Source: Lepidostoma basale | Lineage: Eukaryota; Arthropoda; Insecta; Trichoptera; Lepidostomatidae | Direction of reading: 5' to 3' | Length of the DNA stretch: 64,000 bases | Assembly (NCBI GenBank): GCA_022606425.2 | Contig: JAHDVF020000050.1 | Location: forward strand, 434,001 to 498,000 | Shown here: piece after piece, positions 1 through 10,106 of the stretch | Position numbering within the stretch: the first letter of the stretch is position 1 | How the letters are laid out: each line of letters opens with the position of its first letter | Program-made: the position numbers and the translations under genes | The notes under the pieces: generated by a model | Told to the model about the DNA's origin: nothing | Database searches by the model: none | The model's input: only the letters and a program-made list of their open reading frames with translations

Positions 1-29
1 AGTCCACCACTGATATAATAATAATTGCG

Positions 30-240
30 TAGATTTTCACGGTTGGTAGCAAAATGTTTTTTGGGAATCTTGGGCAAAATCAGTGTAACTTGTCGTTCTC
101 AACTGACGTTTCGGAGATCGTTGCAGTCTCCATCTTCAGGATAGTCATAACTGCAACGATCTCCAAAACGTCAGTCGGGATAGATATGTCACACTAATTT
201 CCCCAAGATTCCAAAAAACATATTGCTACCAACCGTGAAT
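30..240. repeat. Foldback repeat FB1
   Basis: Two inverted arms (about 35-126 and 149-240) meet around a short centre. The outer ends read ACGGTTGGTAGCAA and TTGCTACCAACCGTG. The arms differ by several substitutions, so this is not a very recent duplication. The left arm carries a hammerhead-like motif on the minus strand. Inverted pairs like this suit Penelope-like or retrozyme-type repeats, but no coding region supports that here. Confidence 0.75.
101..139 (-). ncRNA. Hammerhead-like motif in FB1
   Basis: Read on the minus strand: CTGAAGA, an extra T, a 5-bp stem GGAGA/TCTCC with a 9-base loop, GAAA, then CGTC. The three core blocks match the hammerhead consensus CUGANGA...GAAA...NUH. Weak points are the extra base before stem II and little pairing beside the presumed cleavage site. 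The facing copy in the right arm has AAAA in place of GAAA. Activity is unproven. Confidence 0.35.
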
Positions 241-514
241 TTTCACGCAATTATTTTTATATCGGTTCCTTTCATTATTTTGTTCATCACACTTTCATTC
301 GACACTATCATAAACAAATTTAACACAAATTCGTCTAAGAGATCTGATTTTGATTGCTACTTTCATTCTTCTTTTGCCAGTTCCATACTTTGCAATAAAA
401 AATCGCATGGATATAAAGTTTATATCGTTCTTCTGATTATGAAAGTGTTCAAAACATTTCGAGAAAAATAAACTCAAATGTCGAAAAAACATTGATTTAA
501 TTTTATCCATTTTA

Positions 515-516
515 AA

Positions 517-565
<49 letters not shown>
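515..565. repeat. (TTA)n microsatellite
   Basis: About 16 uninterrupted TTA units. It probably belongs to the tail of the minus-strand SINE that resumes at 747, the RTE-like fragment between them having landed in that tail. The long asparagine and isoleucine runs in overlapping frames are only this repeat. Confidence 0.9.
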
Positions 566-746
566 AAGAATGAGCTCAAATAGAATACCATACACAGCTC
601 TCCATGGAACGCCAAACGGACAACGCCGACCAGGAAGACCCCCGAAACGGTGAAAAAGAAAGCTGGAGTTCAACGTCTCAAGAGAACCCGCCTGAAATAA
701 CAGACTCCTGAGTCTACCAAAAGTGAAGAACAAGAAGCAGAAGAAT
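566..746 (+). mobile_element. RTE-like 3' end fragment
   Basis: Encodes HGTPNGQRRPGRPPKR and then a stop. This is the basic GRP-K-R block that recurs near the C terminus of RTE-like reverse transcriptases throughout the window. It ends in a GAAGAACAAGAAG-type tail. TTA-rich sequence on both sides suggests insertion into the tail of the adjoining SINE. Confidence 0.6.
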
Positions 747-998
747 TATTATTATTTTGTTGAATCGCTCTTCACATCATGACAGCGTAAGCCAAATCGA
801 TGTAAAGGATATTATAGATGTCATAGTGATTCTCGTGACATGTGATAGGTAGCTAATCTATCGCCATTTTATTGTCACGTGAATTATACACCAGACCAAA
901 GACAGTGTGATAATAATACTGCCCTCGCCGGGAATCGAACCCGAAACCTTCGGGGTGGCAGTCAATGCACTTACCACTCGGTCACGAAGGTCGTCAAT
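747..998 (-). mobile_element. tRNA-derived SINE, copy 1
   Basis: On the minus strand the head (about 995 down to 921) looks like a tRNA: an A-box-like GAGTGGTAAGTGCA and a B-box GGTTCGATTCC. A body of about 170 bases follows (CACGTGACAATAAAATGGCG, then TTTACATCGATTTGG), ending in a TAA/ATA tail. The same head and body recur at 31219-31480, 58907-58983 and 61283-61503, which shows a dispersed SINE rather than a tRNA gene. Pol III transcription from the internal boxes is expected for the family. Confidence 0.8.
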
Positions 999-1427
999 TA
1001 TATTTGTAGTGTTATAGCAGCGTTTGTTTTTAGAGTTATTTCATTATTTTATTATTTGCTGAAATAAGAGATCTAATACTTGTATTTATATGTGTAATAT
1101 TTTCGAAACATAGTTTGATTATAGCCATAACAATCTAGTGATATATTTTACGTTTATTACTATTAGCCATCTGCTTTCGGTCTCATAAACACAATGCACA
1201 TTATCCTCGTTTCAATGCCTCCAAAGTGGTAGAATATCCGTAGCGTTATTTGTGACAAATTCCCTAATGTATTGTCATGCTGTAATAATATGCATACGAA
1301 TAAATTTATCAATCTGTCGTTCTATTTTACAGCGTTATTTTGAATTACGTGATAAATTATATCTGAATGTGATATATCGGATTTTCAAAACATAAGCGAT
1401 TGTCAAATACATGCACGCTTGATAGAA
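999..1427. other. No feature recognised
   Basis: AT-rich sequence. I see no conserved frame, tandem repeat or terminal repeat. Confidence 0.5.
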
Positions 1428-1624
1428 CATGGCACGATCAAACGAATCAAATATTATATGTTGGTCACATGAGGAGTCGGAGAAATCGACGTGCGGGTAT
1501 GACATAATGAATGAATGTTGAGGAAGCGAGAAAATTATGCCAGGGAAGAACAGTGTGGCGGTCTATTTTTTTGTTTACCCCTTCGAGGAAATGGCTTGGT
1601 GGTTATTAATTGAGTTAGTTATTT
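1428..1624 (+). mobile_element. RTE-A 3' fragment
   Basis: The last ~190 bp of the RTE-A family: the stretch that reads HDQINQIL...RSRRNRRACMT...NVEEAREVCQDR in better copies, here frameshifted. It ends near GTGGTTATTAATTGAGTTAGTT, a decayed GTTA-type tail. Confidence 0.75.
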
Positions 1625-1703
1625 TAACCAATTTTTACTCATGCAAATATGACACAATAAAACTGTTATATTATGAATATATTAATTAATCATAATATTA
1701 AAG

Positions 1704-1874
1704 GTCGGGAGATGCGTATTGGTGGCGATGAGGTTCGCAACCCTTTACACCGCGTCTCCCGCGGGGCGAAAAGAGAAGGATGGAGTGCCCCATCGGTTAA
1801 AGCGTGACAGTCCATTCTTTCTGCCTACCCCTTCGGGGAGGCTGCGTGATGGTTAGTTAGTTAGTTAGTTCAGT
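1704..1874 (+). mobile_element. NA-RTE chimeric non-autonomous element, 5'-truncated
   Basis: Contains the NA-RTE body (GGGAGATGCGTATTGGTGGC, GCGTCTCCCGCGGGGCGAAA). It then switches to the RTE-A terminal block (TCCATTCTTTCTGCCTACCC, GCGTGATGG) and a (GTTA)n tail. GGGAGATGC and GCGTCTCCC form an internal inverted pair. No coding frame is seen. Four longer relatives lie at 5096, 36910, 42178 and 53820. Confidence 0.7.
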
Positions 1875-1974
1875 TCTTATTGGGGTCCAGGTATTATCTC
1901 ACAACAAAGGAAATAAATCAAATATTGGACTTGACGTTAAATGTATTCAATTATTTGTATAATAATATTTTCTT

Positions 1975-2195
1975 TATTCTAATTTCTAAAAGTTATATTT
2001 ATATTAATACGAATGAAAACGTCAGTTTTCTAGAAGTTTTATAATTTTTTTGTGAATGACATGTTTCGCCCGTCTACGGCATTATCAAATGCTAATGATT
2101 TTTTCATTTGATAATGCCTTAGACGGGCGAAACATGTCATTCCCATAAATTATAATAAAACTTCTAGAAAACTGACGTTTACATTCGTATAAATA
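1975..2195. repeat. Foldback repeat FB2 with two hammerhead-like motifs
   Basis: Nearly perfect inverted arms around 2090-2105. Each arm has TTGATAATGCC, a loop, GGGC, GAAACATGTC, at 2053-2087 on minus and 2108-2142 on plus. The GAAA, CATG, UC part agrees with the other foldbacks. The first core block is degenerate (UUGAUAA for CUGANGA), so self-cleavage is doubtful. CATG is self-complementary, allowing a helix III only between two strands or as a tiny loop. Confidence 0.75.
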
Positions 2196-2289
2196 ATTTA
2201 ATGTGGAGTTATACACCATTGTTCAAGAAACAATTTTATTAATATTATTAACATGCAAAATTTCAATGCCATTTTCAAAACTGACCACA

Positions 2290-2460
2290 TTCATGAAATT
2301 TTATTTTAAATATTTTAATATTAATATAATATCACTGACGAAGGACTTGTGTTTCCGAAACATGTTTGGTTTTTAATTTTTTTATATTATAAAATGTGTT
2401 GTATACAAAGTATATAAAAAGGAAACAAAGTCGCCTTTTTGTTACATATACGTATTGTAT
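2290..2460 (+). repeat. Penelope/retrozyme-like repeat with hammerhead-like motif
   Basis: Positions 2335-2369 read CTGACGA, A, a short stem GGA...TCC, GAAA, CATG, TT, TGG. The flanks TATCA and TGGTT pair over about four positions next to the presumed cleavage point. The downstream stretch GTTGTATACAAAGTATAT is shared with the minus-strand copy at 57535-57660, so these are two copies of one family. Confidence 0.55.
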
Positions 2461-3005
2461 TTCCTGCCCCATTTTTCTCTAGATTTGGTGTCAATTATTG
2501 ACCATTATCATTAATTTTAAATTGTTCATTTGTTTTATCATTAATTTTAAATACAAAATTTTCGCTTTTTTTTGTTAGTACTAAAAATAAAATTTAGAAT
2601 ACATATTTTTTTCACTTCAAAAAATGCTCTTCTCAGTTAGCTTTTATAAAGAAAGGCATTAGGGTAGCTACTTTTATCATTTTGAGAGATTTAGCTAATT
2701 AACTGGCCATTCTGCCCGCTGGGTTTAGTCGACATTATATGTCCGAACGGTTTCCCGAGACTCGGGATGAAATTTCTAATTTTCTATTCTGAAAAGAGCG
2801 CCTTTCACATTCGAGATAGTGTTATTACACTCACATTATTGTGGCATACGAGTATGTTAACTGAGAATTTTGATCTAAAAATAATAATTTAAATCGTGGA
2901 ATTGGGTGTACTCGAAGATGTTTTATTAGTTACAAAAAAATATGATGAAGTATCACCGTCATCATCATATTAATCTGTTGGTAAAATAAATATAACTAGC
3001 AAAAT
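2461..3005. other. No feature recognised
   Basis: AT-rich with some less biased sequence around 2700-2830. No convincing frame, repeat or terminus. Confidence 0.5.
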
Positions 3006-3008
3006 GTC

Positions 3009-3582
3009 TAACACCAGATATGGAAGTGAAGTGTAGGATCGAAGCAGCCCGTAGTTCATTCAACAAATTGAAATCAATATTCTGCAATGACAACTTGAAC
3101 TTGAAACTAAGGCAGAGAATGATAAAATGATATGTCTGGTCTGTATTACTCTATGGCTCGAAGACTTGGACCCTGAAAGTGCACACTATGAACCGGTTGG
3201 AAGCTTTCGAGATGTGGTTACACAGGAGAATGCTTCGCATACCGTGGACAGATTTCGTCAGCAATTTGGAGGTTTTGAAGAGAGCCAATTGTTATAGACA
3301 AATGCTAAAGGACGTTAAGGTCCGTAAGATTTCATATCTGGGTCACATTCTACGGGGAGATAAATACAGTTTACTCCAACTAATACTGATGGGAAAAATT
3401 GAGGGGCAACGTGGTCCTGGTAGAAGGCAAACTTCTTGGCTGTGGAACATAAGAGACTGGACCGGGATGAGACATGTGGTGGAGCTGTTCCGGGTTGCGC
3501 AAGATAGAAAAGCCTTCGCCGGAGTGATTGCCAACGTCGGGGGGACCTGATACGGCACGCGAAGAAGAAGAACAAGAAGTAT
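3009..3582 (+). mobile_element. RTE-B non-LTR retrotransposon, C-terminal part
   Basis: A frame runs from MEVKCRIEAARSSFNKLKS through YVWSVLLYGSKTWTL and NRLEAFEMWLHRRMLRIPWT to GHILRGDKYSLLQL and GRRQTSWLWNIRDWTG, then stops at TGA (3550). One stop lies near 3128. This is the region after the catalytic core of an RTE-like reverse transcriptase; the endonuclease and the catalytic YADD part are missing. The 3' UTR is nearly absent and the copy ends in GAAGAAGAAGAACAAGAAG. A close relative is at 52742-53245. Confidence 0.85.
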
Positions 3583-3589
3583 ACAACAG

Positions 3590-4312
3590 GTCTTTTGAAC
3601 GCAATTACTGTTTACAATTTATTTTAGCTATTATACTCGTATATCATAAATTGCAGTGAGAATGGAGTTGATGAATATTTTAGTGATTCTAGTGATTTTA
3701 CGCCTTCGAACAATTTTTTGGAGCTATCAAATAGTGAAAGTGATGTGTCAAGTGACAGTTCCAACATCACTTCCAAAACTACCTGGGAATGAGCCATAAT
3801 GATCTAGCTTACGAACAGAAAAAAATATGACTTTAAGTTTTACCATTTTTATTTTGTGTGTAATTTAGACTTTATGTTATTGTAATAAAAAAAATGAGTC
3901 AAAATAAAATGTGTGTGGTATGAACAAATTATGTCATCTTTATTAGTGGTGCGATGGGTTAAATTCAAGTTTTTCAAGTTGTTTGTGGACATTTGGCTTC
4001 AGTGAATCGCTATGTATGTGCATAGTTCCCCTTTCATTCCCAAGGGACGCCTCGGGCAAAATGTGGGGATATTTTGCGAATAAAGAAGATTTTATCGGTC
4101 AACTGGGTGCTCTCTTAATAGAATTTCGCTGCGGAGTCTTTGTTCTATACCGTTCTCTTGTACAATCTATAGCTGCTGTGTGGCCTAACATGTAGATCCA
4201 CCCGAGATGCATTGCGTCTCTTCTCCATTTCCCTACTGAAACATGATTTTAGCTATTTTTAAGATAATCAAATGATTTTACTGAAATCTCTTGATGGAAG
4301 TTCATTTTAAAT
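3590..4312. other. No feature recognised
   Basis: No retrotransposon frame found. A 70-codon open frame near 3983-4195 has no recognisable motif and I do not call it. The last ~100 bases (AAATGATTTTACTGAAATCTC) recur at about 49219 and belong to the FB3 family flank. Confidence 0.5.
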
Positions 4313-4860
4313 AATAATTAAATAAAACGATGTTTTTTAACTACTTCCACTTTTGTATTTATTTAGACAGCGACCGGTTTCGCCAGGCTCGCTGGCATCG
4401 ACAGACTGGTAACACTATTGTAAACTTAGTCCTTTATATACATACAGATCAGGGGTGGTAAACATGATTCTATACAAAATTAATCTTCAAATATTTATGT
4501 AAAAATTTTCTGAATTTAACTATTGGTATTACAGGTATTCTTGGAGGTTCGTATTTAAAACAATGGGTTTTAATTTGAATATGTAAGAGATAATAAAAAT
4601 TTAAACCCATTGTATTAAATACGAACCTCCAAGAATACCTGTAATACCAATAGTTAAATTCAGAAAAATTTTACATAAATATTTGAAGATTAATTTTGTA
4701 TAGAATCATGTTTACCACCCCTGATCTGTATGTATATAAAGGACTAAGTTTACAATAGTGTTACCAGTCTGTCGATGCCAGCGAGCCTGGCGAAACCGGT
4801 CGCTGTCTAAATAAATACAAAAGTGGAAGTAGTTAAAAAACATCGTTTTATTTAATTATT
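4313..4860. repeat. Long foldback repeat FB3, ~258-bp arms
   Basis: Arms 4313-4570 and 4603-4860 are near-perfect inverted copies around a 32-bp spacer. Each arm contains CTGTCGATGCCAG, a 5-base loop, CTGGC, GAAACCGGTC, GCTGTC. That is a hammerhead-like layout with a 5-bp stem II, but the first block is CUGUCGA instead of CUGANGA. CAGT before the core and GCTG after it can pair. Relatives: 7206-7345 and 49205-49535. No coding capacity. Confidence 0.85.
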
Positions 4861-5095
4861 ATGGATTTAGCTCTTTATTTACGCGCCCACTAGCGAGATA
4901 ACTACTTGTACTAGTGCACTTTAGTACGCAATAACTCCACTTGATTGTTTCTTGAACAATGATGTAAAACTCTATATTAAATAATTAATATATGCATATT
5001 GAGAGCGATCAGAGTCCAGTAAGTGCCATCCGAGCGACACACACTTCCAAATATAAGTATATATATTTTATGCTACACATAAAAAATACCACTGG

Positions 5096-5643
5096 TTTTG
5101 ATTTTGAAAATTTGGTTTGGTTCATGTGGTTCTCCCGTAAATGTGGAGATATTTCGTGTATAAGTGAATTGTTTTGGTCAATTCGATTGTTGCCGCACTT
5201 TATAATAGTTAATTGTGACACGTAATACGTTTGTACTGTTTTGATGTTAAAATTATACAAGTTTTTTCGTTTTATAAAGAATTTTGACAGGTGTAAAAAT
5301 ATTTTTTTCAATATTATTTTTAAGTTCTTGCTGGTGTTGGTTTGTTTTAAGTGCTTATATACAGCCATTTAAAAAAAAACGGAGTATACGTGGAACATAA
5401 ATTAAATAGACAATATGTGCACCATCTAAAAATAACATTATGGTTAAATTATTTTTATTTTGTTATTTTTTTATATCATTGTATTTTTTATTACTTGTTT
5501 TATATTTATTTTGTGGATGTTGGACGATCAAGTTGTGCGCGGGAGATGCCTATTGGTGGCGATGAGGTTCGCAACAAGTGTGACAATCCATTCTTTCTGC
5601 CTACCGTTTCGGGGAGACGGCGTGATGTTTAGTTAGTTAGTTT
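5096..5643 (+). mobile_element. NA-RTE chimeric element, long copy
   Basis: The body is shared with 42178-42920 (minus) and 53820-55182. Markers include AATTTGGTTTGGTTCATGTG, TTAATTGTGACACGTAATAC, ACAATATGTGCACCATCTAA and GGGAGATGCCTATTGGTGGC. It ends with the RTE-A terminal block and (GTTA)n. Compared with relatives it lacks the segment between GAGGTTCGCAAC and GTGTGACA. No coding frame. Confidence 0.75.
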
Positions 5644-5909
5644 AAAAAATACCTTTTGCCGAAATCAAGCGCGTCGATATCAAACAGCAACACTTCACAT
5701 CGAGTGTCCGAAGACAATAAACATAATTTTGTTTGTGTATTGTATTGTTTATTTATATCTTAATATAATGTACGTTTATTCAAAAAGAAGTTTTTTAAAG
5801 TTTATTTTAAACCTATTTTTATATACCAGACTTTCGGCTTTAACGGAAACCCACTCCCCCCAATTAGGTAGTCTGATATATATCGAGGTTTTGCTGTATT
5901 TCTTATTAT

Positions 5910-6412
5910 ACAACATACACACATACATACAAACTATCACGCCATTTCCCCGCAGGGGTAGGCAGAGAGAATGGACCGCCACACTACTCTATCCTGGCAA
6001 ACCTCTCTAGATTCCTCCACATTCATACAACAAGTCATACACGCACGTCGATTCCTCCGATTTCTAACAAGACCAACCTTTAAAATTTGATTAATTTGGT
6101 CATGCCATGTTTTCCTCGGTCTGCCTCGACTCCGTACCCCATTTACATCATTAACGTATACTTTCTTTACCATTCTTTCTCCATCCATGCGTTCCATATG
6201 TCCGAACCAACGCAGCGATCCTTTCATAATTTTGTTCATAATACCTTCTTCCGCTCTACATTCCTTTCTTATATCAGCATTTGAGATTTTGTCGTATATC
6301 GTTCTACTACACATACGTCTTAGGGACCTCATCTCTACCGCATTTATTCTGCTCTCATCCTTCTTCTGCCAGTTCCACGCTTCGCTTCCATACATTAGGG
6401 TTAGGACTAGAA
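5910..6412 (-). mobile_element. RTE-A copy with intact 152-codon C-terminal frame
   Basis: The minus-strand frame 6395-5937 begins MYGSEAWNWQKKDESRINAV and runs through MRSLRRMC, LRWFGHMERMDGERMVKKVY and RGRPRKTWHDQINQIL to YPCGEMA. This is the domain after the polymerase core of an RTE-like reverse transcriptase. It probably contacts RNA or DNA during target-primed reverse transcription, but the role is not established for this family. The stop overlaps the terminal GCGTGATAG, and the tail is GTAT/GTGT-rich rather than GTTA. Confidence 0.88.
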
Positions 6413-7205
6413 CAAAAATTTTTATACAAAAAAAATCTTATTCATGTAACTCTGATTCAAAAAAAATGTCAAACTCTTTATAAGATGCGTGATTCATTAT
6501 CCAATCTCTTTGATTTGAGCCTATTTGATTTGAATAAAAAGATTATGACTCTAGTAATTGACCTCACGATTCAATAACTTTGATTAATATTTCGCTTGAA
6601 TTCAAATGAGAAAATCTTTCTCTCTACATTTTTAATGATCTAATAACTTAACTTATATAAATATACCTGCTTCTTTCATCGTTCATCAAAAAATATTCTA
6701 GAAAAAAACGTTGAAAAGCAGGAATGTATATAAAAGATGAATAAAATAATTAGTTGTTAAGAGTAAAAAGAAAACGAGATAGGGTGAGATCGCTTAGAAG
6801 AATGTATGATATATACCTATATGATGGTATTTTTCTTCCTAGCTTTGTACCATTTACTTGGGGTCGGTTCATCTTGTATGTCGTTGTGAGATATGATCTC
6901 TTTTGAGAGTCATTTGAATAAGTCGCATCCATGACTGGTCTCTCATTAGCTGCAGCCTGGAGACTGACGGATGATAGGAGCGCATTGCGTGCCATGGTCA
7001 TTTGTTTGCAGGATGGACACGACCCTCAATTATGAGGAGTACGACTGAGAAGATAAACTTAAGGCATTAACACTGTGTAATTTTGTAATGACGACTTTTT
7101 TATTAATTATATCACTATATTTTCCATTTGGTAATTTATTTTTCTCGACATATTTCGAAGACTTTTCACCTGCATCATCGAGATAATGATATAAACATAC
7201 GTTTA
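6413..7205. other. Unassigned AT-rich stretch
   Basis: No firm feature. Minus-strand frame 7001-6750 (83 codons, from MTMARNALLSSVSLQAAANE) lies in less AT-rich sequence and may be an unrecognised repeat. Around 7135-7200 a minus-strand CTCGATGATG...CTTCGAAATATGTCGAG block resembles the foldback motif family. Confidence 0.4.
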
Positions 7206-7345
7206 TACAATAATTAAATAAAACGATGTGTTTTAACTACTTCTACTTTTGTTTTTATTTCGACAGCGACCGGTTTCGCCAGGCTCGTTGGCATCGATAG
7301 ATCAGTCTCTAAAAAAACATCGTTTTATTTAATTATTATTTAAAA
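7206..7345. repeat. Short FB3-family foldback
   Basis: Starts AATAATTAAATAAAACGATG and ends with the inverse CATCGTTTTATTTAATTATT. It contains one FB3 core on the minus strand (CTATCGATGCCAACGAGCC, then GGCGAAACCGG). It is an internally deleted relative of 4313-4860. Confidence 0.75.
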
Positions 7346-7842
7346 TGAACTTCCAACAACGACAATTGGAACGGATAAAAGCGCGCCGGTTTGTAGTTAA
7401 CACGCAGAGCAAATGACCAACAACGCCAACAAGTAAATCGAGCATTTACATCCGCTTCGTTCCTTCGTCTCGCATTCGAGTTCGAGCCTGATATTGAATA
7501 TTCCGCTCATCCTAAAGTGCTGATTGGTGCTATGAATAAAGTATGTCCCCGTTGTCATTATTACATAAATTTAAACATGAGTCAGCCGGGATGTGTTGCG
7601 CATCAGGAAAAGTGCAACTACCAGAAATTGAGACACCACCAGAACCATTGAACAGCTTTCTCATCGGCACGGATCCAGCTTCAAACCTGTTCCTGAAGTC
7701 CATTCGCATATTCGATTCATGATTCCAAATGATTTTGTTCGGAGCAACAGAAATAGTTCACAATACTGCGTCAAATGGTCAACGAAATTCAATTCAACGT
7801 TCAAAATCAAAGGCCAAGTGTAACACAAAGTAGGCTCATTGC
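7343..7842 (+). pseudogene. Helitron Rep/helicase N-terminal remnant
   Basis: Across two or three frames it reads NRAFTSASFLRLAFEFEP, IEYSAHPKVLIGAMNKVCPRC, GMCCASGKVQLPEIETPPEP, LNSFLIGTDPASNLFLKSIR, FQMILFGATEIV and FKIKGQV. This series matches the conserved helitron-like region of Helitron Rep-helicase proteins, upstream of the rolling-circle HUH nuclease motifs, which are absent. Frameshifts and an in-frame stop (FDS, stop, FQM) make it a pseudogene. At its right edge it joins an RTE-A terminus directly. Neither Helitron end is visible. Confidence 0.85.
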
Positions 7843-7896
7843 TCATTGCCTACCCCTACGGGGAAACGGCGTGATGGTTTGTTGTTGTTGTTGTTA
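7843..7896 (+). mobile_element. RTE-A terminal block with (GTT)n tail
   Basis: Only the last ~55 bases are present: TGCCTACCCCTACGGGGAAA, CGGCGTGATGG, then TTTGTTGTTGTTGTTG. This is a trinucleotide version of the usual tetranucleotide tail. The extreme 5' truncation is typical of target-primed reverse transcription. Confidence 0.75.
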
Positions 7897-8377
7897 ATAT
7901 ATCGTTTTCCCGACGATGAAGTTGTAAAGTCTTCAAAACTTGTCGAGGAAAATCAACTCGAATGTGGAAAAAACAGTGTTTTAATTCATGAAAAATCGTC
8001 ATAAAAATATCATCATAAATCAAAGCTTGGCAATCATAATGGATATTTCCCCTCGAACGATAGCAGCACGTATTGGCAATCGGCTATTTATTACACCAAT
8101 TACGCAGCTTCTTTATTACGGAAATCCGGGACTTGGTCGTCTTTTGCCTTCGGTCTTCCCCTGTTCAATCAATTGTACATAATACTCCGAGTTGATCGCC
8201 AGACATAATTTGTTTTAGCTATTCCATTTTCGTATTTTCCGCATTGATCGTGGAATTATTTGTTACTGACTTTTATTTTATTACTTTCAAGTTTGTTCAA
8301 TGAACAAAATATATATTTATTCGATATTACACGGGAACACGATATATGATAGAATATCGATAGAATATCGATTGCAT
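7897..8377. other. Mostly unassigned; foldback-family block at 7905-7985
   Basis: CCCGACGATGAAG...CTTCAAAACTTGTCGAGGAAAA at 7910-7953 resembles the hammerhead-like family. TTTTCC before and GGAAAA after can pair, but the core blocks are degenerate. A related block is at 13553-13605. The rest holds nothing I recognise. Confidence 0.4.
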
Positions 8378-8690
8378 CATCATCTTCTTCTTCGAGTGCC
8401 CTATCGGGTCCCCCCAACGTTGGCGATTACCTCGGCGAACCTGTCCCTGTGCTGCGCCACTCGGAACAGCTCCTCCACACTTCGGATGCCGGTCCACTCC
8501 CTCACGTTGGCAGCCAGGACATTTATCTCCTTCCGGGCCCTCGGCATTCCTCAATTTTCCCCTCCAATATCAGTTGCAGAAGGTGGTATTTTTCTCCACG
8601 CAGTATATGACCCAGATGTGAGATCTTTCGAACCTTGATAGTTGATAACAGTTCCCTGTCAACTCTAGCTCGCCTCAGGAATTCGCATCA
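8378..8690 (-). mobile_element. RTE-B copy, C-terminal end
   Basis: The minus strand encodes RRARVDRELLSTIKVRK, SHLGHILRGEKYHLLQLILE and GPGRR, then frameshifts, and ends toward CTTCTTCTTC at the left (a GAA-type tail on minus). Only the last ~100 residues remain. Confidence 0.75.
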
Positions 8691-8739
8691 TAAGTAAAAT
8701 TGAAAAAAGAATCACTAGTTATAACCATAGTTTTTAAAT

Positions 8740-9510
8740 AATATGTATGAGGTACGCATTCGAAATGATCTAATGATGAATGTGATTAAGACCAAGGTAA
8801 TGGATTTTTGAAAAATAAGATTCATGACAGTCTGCAACATTAGCGTGATTGGTGAAAAATTGGAGCAAGTAGATGAGTTCGTGTATTTAGACAGTATGTT
8901 TGCAAGAGATGGGCGAGTGGAGAGGGATATTGAAAGAAGGGTTGGGGCAGGCAACAAAGTGAATGGTGCACTTAAAGTTGTCATCGCAAACAAAAACCTA
9001 TCCAAAAAAGTTAAAATGGCAGTGCATGGTGTTCTTCTACCGACCCTTATGTATGGAAGCGAAGCATGGAACTGGCAGAAGAAGAATGCAAGTAGCATAA
9101 ATACTGTATAAATTAGATCTCTTATACGAATGTGTGTATACTCTGAGTATGATAGAGTGTCGAATGAAAATATAAGAAGTGAATGCGGTGCGAATGATGG
9201 ATGGTGTTATGAACAAAATAATGAAAGGATCATTAAGATGGTTTGGATACATAGAAAGAATGAATGGCAAAAAAAGTATATGTAAACGATGTAAATGGAA
9301 CCAGAAATAGAGGAAGACCGAGGAAAACGTGTCACGATCAAATAAATCAAATATTGAATGTCGGCCATGTGAGGAGTCAGAGAAATCGACGCGCGTGCAT
9401 GACACGATGTATGAATGTTGAGGAAACGAGAGAAATATGTCAGGATAGAAAAGTGTGGCAGTTCATTAGTTCTGCCTACGCATTCGGGGAAACGTTTAGC
9501 TTTCAAATAT
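8740..9510 (+). mobile_element. RTE-A copy, longest upstream extent in the left half
   Basis: Coding begins before the usual truncation point: NVIKTKVM, then ISVIGEKLEQVDEFVYLDSM, FARDGRVERDIERRVGAGNK and MYGSEAWNWQKK. VDEFVYLDS-type sequence followed by ERDIERR is the palm/thumb junction of RTE-like polymerases. Stops near 8806 and 9108 and a frameshift near 9265 inactivate it. The final part is KKVYVNDVNGTRNRGRPRKT to VCQDR-like ICQDRKVW. Confidence 0.85.
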
Positions 9511-9524
9511 AATAATTGAAACAT

Positions 9525-9832
9525 AATATGACTGTTAAATTAAATAACTTTGTTTTTTGTATCACAATTGTATTTCATTTTACGCGACAGCTGTTTCGTG
9601 AACCTATGTTGACATCATCAGGTGTTGTTCCGACTGATGAAACATTACCATTAGTACAATTATTTTTAAGGAATTTTGTACTTATGGTAATGTTTCATCA
9701 GTCGGAACATTTGGGAACAGATCGATATATTATTGGAACACCTGATGATGTCAACATAGGTTGACGAAACAGCTGTCGCGTAAAATAAAATACAATTGTT
9801 ATACAAAAAACAAAGTTATTTAATTTTTTTTG
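9525..9832. repeat. Nested foldback FB4
   Basis: Outer arms (about 9529-9637 and 9735-9828) carry the motif CTGATGA, T, GTCAAC, loop, GTTGAC, GAAA, CAGCTG, TC, GCG. On plus it lies at about 9742-9783; the left arm has it on minus. An independent inner palindrome (about 9635-9706, TTCCGACTGATGAAACATTA and its inverse) sits inside. Same family as 25095-25430, 26391-26540, 44720-45000 and 63655-64000. Confidence 0.8.
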
Positions 9833-9884
9833 TTTTTTTTTTATACAAATACTTGTGGATTTTTACCCATTGCGGATTAATAAT

Positions 9885-10106
9885 TTTTTAAGGATTAATT
9901 GTATCTCAATAGAGACGAAGATGTTAATTATTTGGAATTTTTGGAACTTCTATATGTGCTAATATTTTTTAATTACTTCACTGTTGGTAGGTCAATCTAC
10001 AAATTATCTTAATAGATGGCGCTAGTGTAGATTGACCTACCAACAGTGAAGTTATTAAAAAATATTAGCACATATATAAGTTCCAAAAATTTGTTGAATT
10101 TGTATA
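9885..10106 (+). repeat. Family X repeat, left flank of mariner-1
   Basis: Starts with the X terminus GGATTAATTGTATCTCAATA. A small inverted repeat follows (9959-10001 and about 10029-10072, TTCACTGTTGGTAGGTCAAT and inverse) around TAGATGGCGCTAG. After the mariner, inverted X sequence resumes at 11395-11570, so the mariner sits inside a large palindromic X unit. Confidence 0.65.

Noticed and set aside
295..733. Minus-strand frames with long isoleucine or asparagine runs
   Set aside because: They are translations of the (TTA)n microsatellite in two frames, extended by chance.
921..995. tRNA gene
   Set aside because: The head is followed by the same SINE body and tail as three other copies, and its folding is not that of a functional tRNA.
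6087..6577. Overlapping plus-strand frames of 65-98 codons
   Set aside because: They are opposite-strand shadows of the RTE-A frame, which has clear family sequence. The same applies at 9037-9524, 27020-27552, 29241-29735, 50563-51041 and 62747-62995.
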